A stretch of 64,000 bases of DNA from JAGSPQ01 sp038206395 (GTDB lineage: Bacteria; Myxococcota; Myxococcia; Myxococcales; Myxococcaceae), in contig JBBRAX010000013.1 in the NCBI GenBank assembly GCA_038206395.1, forward strand, positions 57,477 to 121,476, given 5' to 3'. This document shows, piece after piece, positions 55,697 to 64,000 of the stretch (positions are counted from its first letter, which is position 1; each line of letters begins with the position of its first letter). The translations under genes were made by a program, and so were the position numbers. The notes under the pieces were generated by a model. The model ran no database searches and was not told where the DNA came from. It saw only the letters and a list, made by a program, of their open reading frames with translations.

Positions 55697-55934
55697 TGAC
55701 GAGCTTCACCTTCTCTGCGCGCGGCAGCTGCTTCATCGCGTACTCCAGCCGCAGCGCCGCCGGCCTGTCTTTCACCTTCTTGCGCCACACCAGCTCGACC
55801 GGCAACCGGGAACGCGTGTAGCGGGCGCCTCGCCCGGCGTTGTGGCGGTCGACCCGGGCGGGAACATCGTTGCTGACTCCCGTGTAGAGGGAACCATCGC
55901 AACAGCGCACGATGTAGACGCTCCAGCTTGCCAT
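55635..55934 (-). CDS. GIY-YIG superfamily nuclease-like protein (YhbQ type)
   Basis: 99 residues. WSVYIVRCCDGSLYTGVSND contains the V-Y-I...Y-T-G core of GIY-YIG nucleases; a catalytic-type Arg (HNAGRGARYTR) and the Glu in LRLEYAMKQLPRAEKVKLV follow as in the URI/YhbQ subgroup. The tail is basic. YhbQ-like proteins act on DNA in repair or stress, and the chemistry is metal-dependent. ATG 55934 was chosen because the core starts just after it. It overlaps the membrane gene and is divergent from hrcA, 33 bases apart. Confidence 0.85.
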   Translation of the reverse strand: MASWSVYIVRCCDGSLYTGVSNDVPARVDRHNAGRGARYTRSRLPVELVWRKKVKDRPAALRLEYAMKQLPRAEKVKLVIKGPARRAKKRRSPSSSGAR

Positions 55935-55967
55935 TCGCGCGTCACCTTGCCTGAATCGGAAACGGAA

Positions 55968-57002
55968 ATGGCTGACGAGATCGACGAACGCGCGAAAGAA
56001 GTCCTCCGGGTGGTGGTCGAAGAGTTCATCTCGAAGGGTGAGCCCGTCGGCAGCTCGCAGCTGACGCGCCGCGGGGACTTCGATGTCTCGCCCGCGACGA
56101 TGCGCAACGTCCTCGCCGAGCTGGAAGAGCTCGGCTACCTCGAGAAGCCCCACACCTCGGCCGGCCGGGTGCCCACCGACCGTGGCTACCGCTTCTTCGT
56201 CGACACCCTGCTGCAGCTGCGCGAGCCCAACACCAACGACCGCAAGCTGATTGAGCTCGGCCTCTCGAACACCAACGTCGAAGAGCGCCTGAGCGAAGCG
56301 AGCAAGGTCCTCTACCAGCTGTCTCACCACGCGGCCGTGGTGCTGACCCCTCGGCCCAGCGCCCTGATGGTCACCAAAATCGAGCTGGTGCGGCTGCGCG
56401 ACGACCGCGTCCTCGCCATCCTCGTGGGGCAGGGCGGGCAGGTGCAGAACAAGCTCGTCCACATCGACTTTCCCGTCTCGGCCGAAGAGCTGGTGCAGGC
56501 GTCGAACTACCTCAATGACCTGCTTCGCCAGGGCGTGAACATCGAAGACGTGCGCGGCCGAATCCTCACCGAGCTCGACGCCGAGCGCGCGCAGTACGAC
56601 GTGCTCACCTCCAAAGCGCTGAAGCTGGGTGCCGCAGCCACCGACTTGACTGGCCCCGAGCGGATGCTGATCGAAGGCACCGGCACCTTTCTCGAAGCCC
56701 CCGAGTTCGCCGACGACGTGAAGCGGATGCGCACCCTGTTCAAGGCGCTCGACGAGAAGCACAAGCTCTTGTCCCTGCTCGACCGGGTGCAGCGCGGCCG
56801 TGAGATGCAGATTTTCATCGGCGCCGAGAGCGAGTTCAGCTCTCAGGGCGACGTCAGCGTCATCGCCACCCCTTACACCAGCGGCGAGACAGTGCTCGGC
56901 ACGGTCGGGGTCATCGGCCCGACCCGAATGAACTACCAGCGCATCATCCCCCTCGTGAACTTCACCGCACAGGTGCTCTCGAAGGCGCTGGGGGAAGAGT
57001 AG
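55968..57002 (+). CDS. hrcA: Heat-inducible transcription repressor HrcA
   Basis: 344 residues. HrcA represses groESL and dnaK operons by binding CIRCE, and GroEL keeps it active. The N-terminal winged helix is IDERAKEVLRVVVEEFISKG, SSQLTRRGDFDVSPATMRNV, ELEELGYLEKPHTSAGRVPT. The GAF-like middle and end carry VVLTPRP-type and VIGPTRMNYQRIIPLVNFTA strands of the family. The upstream frame from 55842 lacks similarity. No perfect CIRCE (TTAGCACTC-N9-GAGTGCTAA) was found in its upstream gap. The 68 bases between hrcA and the tandem kinase may hold the kinase promoter. Confidence 0.95.
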   Translation: MADEIDERAKEVLRVVVEEFISKGEPVGSSQLTRRGDFDVSPATMRNVLAELEELGYLEKPHTSAGRVPTDRGYRFFVDTLLQLREPNTNDRKLIELGLSNTNVEERLSEASKVLYQLSHHAAVVLTPRPSALMVTKIELVRLRDDRVLAILVGQGGQVQNKLVHIDFPVSAEELVQASNYLNDLLRQGVNIEDVRGRILTELDAERAQYDVLTSKALKLGAAATDLTGPERMLIEGTGTFLEAPEFADDVKRMRTLFKALDEKHKLLSLLDRVQRGREMQIFIGAESEFSSQGDVSVIATPYTSGETVLGTVGVIGPTRMNYQRIIPLVNFTAQVLSKALGEE

Positions 57003-57070
57003 GCTACTGTTGGCCTTGAAACCTTCGGCCGGATTTGTGTGTTGGCTAGAGCATCTTCGCTGCGACTCCT

Positions 57071-59114
<2,044 letters not shown>

Positions 59115-59143
<29 letters not shown>

Positions 59144-59321
59144 CGTGTCGCTTTCCGTCGGGCTCGCGCTGCTGCTGGCGCTGGGTCCGCTCGCCGCGCA
59201 CGCCGACCCGGCTTCCGAGTCGAAGGCGAAGGCGCTCTACAAAGACGGCATGAAGGCCCACGACGTCGGCGACTTCAACGGCGCGCTGACGCTGTACTCC
59301 GAGGCGTACAAGCTCGCTCGA
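59115..59321 (+). pseudogene. 5' end of a TPR-type exported protein, truncated
   Basis: From ATG 59115 (or GTG 59145 right after the kinase stop) the frame gives a signal peptide SVGLALLLALGPLAAHADPA and the first TPR unit KALYKDGMKAHDVGDFNGAL with TLYSEAYKLA. Such genes commonly follow PEGA kinases in myxobacteria. After about 59321 the reading becomes Arg-rich nonsense and stops at 59462. The missing part is replaced by the tail of another gene in a different frame, so the product is truncated and probably inactive. Confidence 0.55.
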
Positions 59322-60252
59322 GCTCGCCGGAGAGCGCGCCACCGTCTCGGTGTACACGGTCGACAGCGCGAACCGGTTCGTTCAGTTCGGCTTCGACAGC
59401 CAGGTGATCGAGAAGGGCCGGCAGAAGACGATGACAATCGACATGTCTCCATTCTTCGATGAAGAGCCCGACGCAGGCCCGAGCACGGACGCGGGCCTCG
59501 ACGCTGGGTCCTTCGACGCCGGGCTTCCTGACGGCGGCGTGCTGCGCTGCGCGTGCGATGGCGGCTGCTGCTCACCGGGCACCACCACGTGCCTCGCGCC
59601 GAACCGCTTCACCTTTGACGCGGGCGCGGCGATCGCGTTCTTCAACTTCGCGCTGTTGCAGTGCGGCAAGCCGGGCGATTTCTGTTCGGTGGAGTGCGAC
59701 TCGTCGCGCAGCAACGTCTGCGTCAACGGCAGCTGTTCCTGCGGCACCCTGACGCAATGCCAGCCCGGGCAGCGCTGCGCCACCAACGCCAACGGCCTGA
59801 GCGCGTGCGTGTGTGATTCGTTCTCGCAATGCCAGGGCTGCTGCGCAGGGGCCACCTGCAAATCCCTTCAGTCGCAGTGCGGCGCCTCAGGCGTCGACTG
59901 CATGCCGTGCACGCAGGTCGTCACTGGCGGAACCGTGGACGCAGGCGAGCTGTCGTGCAGCAAGCCGTCGACGCTGCCACCCTTCGCGCCGATGCCGGGG
60001 GTGTGTTCGAGCTCGGTCAACTGCGCCAGCTGCAATGGCCCCTTGCAGTGCTGCTCGGACATGCGCTGCATCCCGGCTGTCTGGCCACGCTGCAAGCGAA
60101 ACGTGACGGTGAACGTGTGCACGGCGTGCGACGTGGTGCGCAGCGACCAGTGCGGTCAAACCGGCTGCGAGTGCGGCACCGACGGCCAATGCGGACCCCA
60201 TCAAGTCTGCGATCGCGCCCTGAAGCCGGCGCAGTGCAAATCGATTCCGTGA
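59317..60252 (+). pseudogene. Cys-rich lipoprotein lacking its 5' end
   Basis: The frame runs LELAGERATVSVYTVDSANR, then VIEKGRQKTMTIDMSPFFDE, a Gly/Asp/Ser linker (PDAGPSTDAGLDAGS), and a long Cys-rich region with C-x3-10-C spacing to the stop at 60250-60252, like the RCC1-type lipoprotein at 24513. There is no signal peptide. It begins at the junction with the truncated TPR gene; an internal ATG at 59350 could give a cytoplasmic product but would strand a protein built for export. Confidence 0.55.
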
Positions 60253-60272
60253 CGTCACCCGCGGGTGACGTC
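60251..60272. promoter_or_regulatory. 22-bp perfect palindrome just after a gene end
   Basis: GACGTCACCCG is followed at once by its reverse complement CGGGTGACGTC. The first bases form part of the stop of the truncated lipoprotein gene. The core GTCACCCGCGGGTGAC recurs at 60353. This looks like a protein-binding site. Confidence 0.6.
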
Positions 60273-60352
60273 GCAGAGAAGGACAGTCCACCTGCCTCTG
60301 GCCAGAGCAACCCGTCACCAACCCGCGTTACGCATTCGGTGCAGCCCCGGTT

Positions 60353-60368
60353 GTCACCCGCGGGTGAC
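60353..60368. promoter_or_regulatory. Second copy of the 16-bp palindrome core
   Basis: GTCACCCGCGGGTGAC recurs 102 bases after the start of the first palindrome's core region. Together the two sites frame the DNA upstream of the amidase gene (start 60473). A half-site-like CGTCACC lies between at about 60313. No promoter could be called with confidence; the remainder of 60273-60472 shows nothing else. Confidence 0.55.
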
Positions 60369-60472
60369 GGCTGATTCATCAGTGATGGCCGTGGGTTGGA
60401 GCGCGGTGCCGAGGCCTGCCGAGCGGGTGCGCCGGGCCTGCTGATGGCACCCAAATTGGATCTTCGCGGGGC

Positions 60473-63031
60473 ATGGTCCATCAATCCGCGAAGTTCGCCC
60501 TTGTCGCCCTCGTCGTGCTCTCGGCCGCCTGCGGAAACGAGCTGCCCGTTGAGCCGTCGCCGTCGAAGGGCACCTCGGCGCTCGAGGCCGCGTTCGCCGA
60601 TGCGTCGGCTGAGTTTCAGGTGCCAGTCGAGCTGCTGAAGTCGATTGCGTGGATCGAAACCCGCGTCGACGGAAACAGCCCAGGCAGCGTGAACGGCGGG
60701 TACGGCGTGATGAACCTGGTCGAGCGCGACGACTGGAAGATGCTTTCGCGCGCGTCGGCCATCACGGGCGTGGACGCGGCCCGGCTGAAGGTCGACCCGG
60801 TATCGAACATTCGCGGCGCGGCGGCGGTGCTGCGCGAGCTGGCCGACAAGTCCTTCCGGTCGTACCCCGAGCTGTCGTCGTACGCGCTGGGCGACTGGTT
60901 CCAGGCGGTCTCGATGTACCCGGGCATCGACTCGGCGCCGGTGGCGAACGACTACGCGGCCGACGTCTACGTGCGGCTCGAGCAGGGCTTCGAGGTTCCG
61001 TCGCTCAACGGCACCGTCGCGCTCGAGGCGAAGGTGGCCGATTGGCGCAAGCACTCGGCGGTGGGCTCGCGCCGCGATGCGCTGGGCGACTACCCGGGCA
61101 TCGCGCAGTACAAGCAATCGCCGCACTACTCGTCGGGCCGCACCAGCTACCAGTACGTGCTGATTCACACGATGCAGGGCAGCTATTCGGGCAGCATCAG
61201 CTGGTTCCAGAACCCGTCGTCGCAGGTGTCGTCGCACTACCTGGTGCGCAGCTCGGACGGGCAGATTACCCAGATGGTGCAGCACTCGAACACTGCGTGG
61301 CACGCCCAGTGTTACAACTCGAAGAGCGTCGGCATCGAGCACGAGGGCTTCGTCGCCAATCCGGGCCAGTGGTACACGAACGCGATGTACACCGAGTCGG
61401 CGAAGCTGACCCGGTGGATCGCCGACCGTCACGGCATCCCGAAAGACCGCGCCCACATCATCGGCCACGCGGAAGTCGCGAGCCCCTGCAACACCGGCGG
61501 CCACACGGACCCGGGCAGCGGGTGGAACTGGACGAAGTACATGGGCCTGGTGCTCGGCTCGACTCCCACGACTCCCGGCACTGGCGTGCTCCTCGGCGCC
61601 ATCTACACCAGCGGTAACGCGGCGAGCCGCGTCGCTGGAGCGGTCGTCACCGTGGGCAGCCAGACGGTCACCACCGGCGTCGACGGCCTCTACCAGTTCA
61701 CGGTGCCGGCCGGCTCGTACACGGCCAGCGTGAGCAAGGCGGGCTTCGGCAGCAACACGGCGACCCGCACGGTCGTCGCGGGCGCGCAGGTCTGGGGCTC
61801 GATGGAAATCAACCCCACCGCGACCACCGGCACGCTGCGCGGAAAGATTTTCGCCTTCAACGCAGCGAACCCGGCGGACATGAGCGTCGCCATCGCGGGG
61901 GCGGTCGTCACCGCTGGCGGTCAGACGGTCACCACGGCGGCCGATGGCGCGTACGTCTTCACGCTGCCGCCGGCCAACTACACGGTGAACGTGACGAAGG
62001 CCGGCTTCTCGGCGAACTCGGTCGCGCGCACGGTGCTGGCGAGCACGGTGGTCTGGGGCTCGGTGGGGTTGACGGGCATGACGGGGCCAGACCAGCAGGC
62101 GCCGCAGGTGGCGATCTCCTTCCCGGCCGACAAGGCGTCGCTGGACCTCGCGGTGTTCAACCTCACGGGCAACGCGAGCGACAACGGCGGGCCGGTGGCG
62201 ACCATCGCGCTGTCCATCAACGGCGGCACGGCGACGAACGTGCCGGTCACCGGTGGAGCGTTCTCAATCGAAGTGAAGCTGAAGCCGGGCACGAACACCT
62301 TGAAGATTTCCGCGAAGGACGCGGCGGGCAACGTCGGCACGGCGACCAGCACCGCGACCTTCAACGCGGGCGTCTCGGGCTTCATCCACGTGGCGGACGA
62401 CGAAGCACAGCGCGTGACGGGCGCCGTGGTTCAGCTTCGTGAGGTGGGCACGGGCGCGGTCATCTCGACGTCGACGACGGATGCGACGGGCGCGTACTCG
62501 TTGGCGGCGTCGGCCGTCGCGACGGACCACGTGCTGTTCGTCAAGGCGACGGGCTTCCTCACCTACTCGGAGACCCTCACGATTCCGGATGACCAGCGCG
62601 CGACCAAGAAGCTCGGACTGCAGCCGGGTGAGGACATGGTCCCCACCGACGTCGGCATTGCGTTTACGGATCCAATGAACGGCGCGACGGTCACCACGGA
62701 CATGGTCACGGTGTACGGGACGGTGAACGGATTTAGTCCGGCGAGCGTGAAGGTCAACGGCGTTCAGGGCGAGCTGCTGGGCGCGAACGGCTTCACGGCG
62801 ACGGTGCCGGTCATCGAAGGCGAGAACACCCTCGAGGCGATCGCCCAGGGGCTGAGTACCGAGACGGCGCTGGGCAAGCTGAAGATTATCCGCAAGCTCG
62901 GCGGCAACTCGGTTCCGAAGCCGAAGGACCCCGAGATGGTCGCCCGCGGTGGCTGCAGCGCGGTGGGCGGGCTCGAGCTGATGGCGCTGGGGCTGCTGGG
63001 CGCGGTGCTGCGCCGCCGCCGTTCCAACTAG
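60473..63031 (+). CDS. Modular N-acetylmuramoyl-L-alanine amidase lipoprotein with MYXO-CTERM
   Basis: 852 residues. A lipobox (LSAAC near residue 20) opens the protein. A lysozyme/transglycosylase-like domain (ELLKSIAWIETRVDGNSPGS, ~50-165; the Glu is in IET) precedes an amidase_2 domain at about 215-360: YVLIHTMQGSYSGSISWF, SSHYLVRSSDGQITQMV, HSNTAWHAQCYNSKSVGIEH, IIGHAEVASPCNTGG with zinc-type His residues. Three carboxypeptidase-regulatory/Ig-like modules follow (about 370-800). The end, GGCSAVGGLELMALGLLGAV plus RRRR, is a MYXO-CTERM-like sorting tail. It should cut cell-wall peptide bonds between muramic acid and L-Ala, possibly of prey. ATG 60473 used. Confidence 0.88.
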   Translation: MVHQSAKFALVALVVLSAACGNELPVEPSPSKGTSALEAAFADASAEFQVPVELLKSIAWIETRVDGNSPGSVNGGYGVMNLVERDDWKMLSRASAITGVDAARLKVDPVSNIRGAAAVLRELADKSFRSYPELSSYALGDWFQAVSMYPGIDSAPVANDYAADVYVRLEQGFEVPSLNGTVALEAKVADWRKHSAVGSRRDALGDYPGIAQYKQSPHYSSGRTSYQYVLIHTMQGSYSGSISWFQNPSSQVSSHYLVRSSDGQITQMVQHSNTAWHAQCYNSKSVGIEHEGFVANPGQWYTNAMYTESAKLTRWIADRHGIPKDRAHIIGHAEVASPCNTGGHTDPGSGWNWTKYMGLVLGSTPTTPGTGVLLGAIYTSGNAASRVAGAVVTVGSQTVTTGVDGLYQFTVPAGSYTASVSKAGFGSNTATRTVVAGAQVWGSMEINPTATTGTLRGKIFAFNAANPADMSVAIAGAVVTAGGQTVTTAADGAYVFTLPPANYTVNVTKAGFSANSVARTVLASTVVWGSVGLTGMTGPDQQAPQVAISFPADKASLDLAVFNLTGNASDNGGPVATIALSINGGTATNVPVTGGAFSIEVKLKPGTNTLKISAKDAAGNVGTATSTATFNAGVSGFIHVADDEAQRVTGAVVQLREVGTGAVISTSTTDATGAYSLAASAVATDHVLFVKATGFLTYSETLTIPDDQRATKKLGLQPGEDMVPTDVGIAFTDPMNGATVTTDMVTVYGTVNGFSPASVKVNGVQGELLGANGFTATVPVIEGENTLEAIAQGLSTETALGKLKIIRKLGGNSVPKPKDPEMVARGGCSAVGGLELMALGLLGAVLRRRRSN

Positions 63032-63060
63032 CAGGCTCAAGTGGTACACGTGCCGCGCCG

Positions 63061-63867
63061 ATGATGCTCTCGACGTGGCTTCTGTGCCTGCTGGCCGCCG
63101 CTGACAGTCCCCGCCAGCTGGTGCTGACGCCCGAGGCGGGGGCGTTTCTTCACGCGGTGCCGGCGCAGGGTGAAGTGCCACAGGCGCTGGTCGATGCGCG
63201 GCGGCTGGCCGAGAGCCTTCGGTACGAAGAAGCGGTGGTCGAGTACCAGCGCTACCTCGCGGTGGGTGAACGGCCGGCGCGCGAGCGGGCAGAGGCGTTG
63301 TTCGAGCTCGGGTTCATTCAGCTGGTGCTGGGCGACGAGGCGAACGCGGACCTCCGGGCGGCGAACGCGCTGGAGCTCGACCCAGCGCTCGAGCTGCCGG
63401 AATCGGCCGCGGCGCGGCAGGTCGACTTTCTGAACAAGGCGCGAAAGGACTTCATGACGCGCGCGCGGGTGTCGGTGGAGCCGCGCGTCGATTCTGATGC
63501 GCCGGGCTTCGTGCGCGCGAAGGTGGTGGACCCGCAGGGGCGCGTGAAGCGGGTGCTGCTGCGCCATGCGCTCTCGGCCAGCGGGCCTTTTCATTCGACG
63601 CTGATGACGTGTGTGGCCGACGCGTGCACCGGCTCGATTCCTCCACCGCAAGACGCGACCAGCTTCACCGCCTGGTACTACGTCGAGGCGCTCGACGCGG
63701 GGCAGCTGACGCTCGCGCGCGCCGCGGGTCCCGATGAGGCGATGCAGCTCGCCGTCGTCGGCGGGAAACGCTGGTATCAGAACCCCGTCATCTGGGAAGT
63801 CGGTGGGGCGGCGCTTATCGCCGTCGGCGTCGTCGTATATCTCTTGTCGCCCGCACCGCCGCGGTGA
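63061..63867 (+). CDS. Exported TPR-like protein with C-terminal membrane segment
   Basis: 268 residues. Signal-like N-terminus MMLSTWLLCLLAAADS. TPR-type helices at about 40-115 (LVDARRLAESLRYEEAVVEY, EALFELGFIQLVLGDEANAD, RAANALELDPALELPES), then a beta-rich part (RARVSVEPRVDSDAPGFVRA and VVDPQGRVKRVLLRH) and one C-terminal helix (VGGAALIAVGVVVYLLSP). It follows the amidase by 29 bases and is likely co-transcribed. The function is unknown; it may present substrates or partners of the amidase. Confidence 0.7.
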   Translation: MMLSTWLLCLLAAADSPRQLVLTPEAGAFLHAVPAQGEVPQALVDARRLAESLRYEEAVVEYQRYLAVGERPARERAEALFELGFIQLVLGDEANADLRAANALELDPALELPESAAARQVDFLNKARKDFMTRARVSVEPRVDSDAPGFVRAKVVDPQGRVKRVLLRHALSASGPFHSTLMTCVADACTGSIPPPQDATSFTAWYYVEALDAGQLTLARAAGPDEAMQLAVVGGKRWYQNPVIWEVGGAALIAVGVVVYLLSPAPPR

Positions 63868-63882
63868 CGTCGCGGTGGTGCG

Positions 63883-63922
63883 GTGATGCGGTGATGGGAC
63901 GCAGATTGCATCACTGCATCAC
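63883..63922. promoter_or_regulatory. Inverted repeat upstream of a VapB-like gene
   Basis: GTGATGCGGTGATG (63883-63896) and CATCACTGCATCAC (63909-63922) pair at 13 of 14 positions around a 12-base loop. The repeat ends 18 bases before the antitoxin start. It is placed like an autoregulatory operator of a toxin-antitoxin pair but could also be a terminator of the TPR gene. Confidence 0.5.
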
Positions 63923-63940
63923 GCTCACTACTGTCGCGGA

Positions 63941-64000
63941 ATGCGAACCACGTTCACCATCGACGACGATCTGCTGCCTCGGCTCAAGGCACGAAAGAAG
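63941..64000 (+). CDS. VapB-like ribbon-helix-helix antitoxin, cut by window end
   Basis: The first 20 residues read MRTTFTIDDDLLPRLKARKK. This matches the opening strand and helix of VapB/CopG-type antitoxins (MRTT-x-T-x-DDDL). The rest lies outside the window. A vapC toxin gene may follow immediately to the right. The inverted repeat just upstream would fit an operator. Confidence 0.6.
   Translation, partial: MRTTFTIDDDLLPRLKARKK

Noticed and set aside
55842..55967. CIRCE element before hrcA
   Set aside because: No good match to the two 9-base arms was found in the gap.

Overview
The window is high-GC DNA from a member of the Myxococcota, most likely a Myxococcus/Archangium-type myxobacterium. 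The grounds are: at least four Hanks-type Ser/Thr kinases, two of them with PEGA domains and one with WD40 repeats; two FHA-domain sigma54 activators; many lipoproteins with Gly-rich linkers and Fn3, Ig, RCC1 or NHL/propeller repeats; a MYXO-CTERM-like tail on the amidase at 60473-63031; and DUF1592/DUF1552 partners. No rRNA, tRNA, CRISPR array, prophage or intact insertion sequence was seen.

Layout. 0.1-6.3 kb holds surface lipoproteins and a stand-alone receiver. 6.8-13.4 kb is a minus-strand block: a TPR protein, DUF1592 and DUF1552 proteins, an FHA-sigma54 activator and a CsgG/FlgO-like TPR protein. 13.4-14.6 kb is a scar of gene fragments, including a broken vapC. 14.6-24 kb has a hydrolase, a frameshifted NHL lipoprotein, an FHA-GAF-sigma54 activator coupled to a zinc-ribbon kinase, a ComEA-like protein and a giant WD40 kinase. 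24.5-27 kb has an RCC1-like lipoprotein and a second scar with an IS3-type transposase remnant. 27-36.4 kb is mostly housekeeping: thiL, hflK-hflC followed by a voltage-gated channel, PilZ, purine nucleoside phosphorylase and an NAD-type isocitrate dehydrogenase. 36.6-41.8 kb is a minus-strand run of ettA, a membrane adenylate/guanylate cyclase and a fused aminobenzoyl-CoA/salicylyl-CoA-type monooxygenase-reductase. 42-49 kb has a lipase-like lipoprotein and two tandem Ig-like lipoprotein paralogues. 49.2-57 kb has an ABC-2 exporter, a PEGA kinase, a broken AAA+ ATPase gene, queE, a receiver, small membrane proteins, a GIY-YIG nuclease and hrcA. 57-64 kb has a tandem pseudokinase-kinase, a deletion junction between two truncated genes, a modular amidase with MYXO-CTERM and the start of a VapB-like antitoxin.

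Points most worth a second look: the channel at 27931-28719 has the filter TVEGWPD, close to what I recall for the calcium-selective prokaryotic channel CavMr, and sits directly behind hflKC; the kinase at 57071-59143 has an extra N-terminal kinase fold without catalytic motifs; the DUF1592/DUF1552 pair sits with an FHA-sigma54 regulator; a 72-bp tandem duplication lies between ettA and the lipase gene; a near-identical dispersed palindromic repeat occurs at two sites 35 kb apart; and there are several clear gene-decay scars. All function calls rest on motif reading, not on searches.
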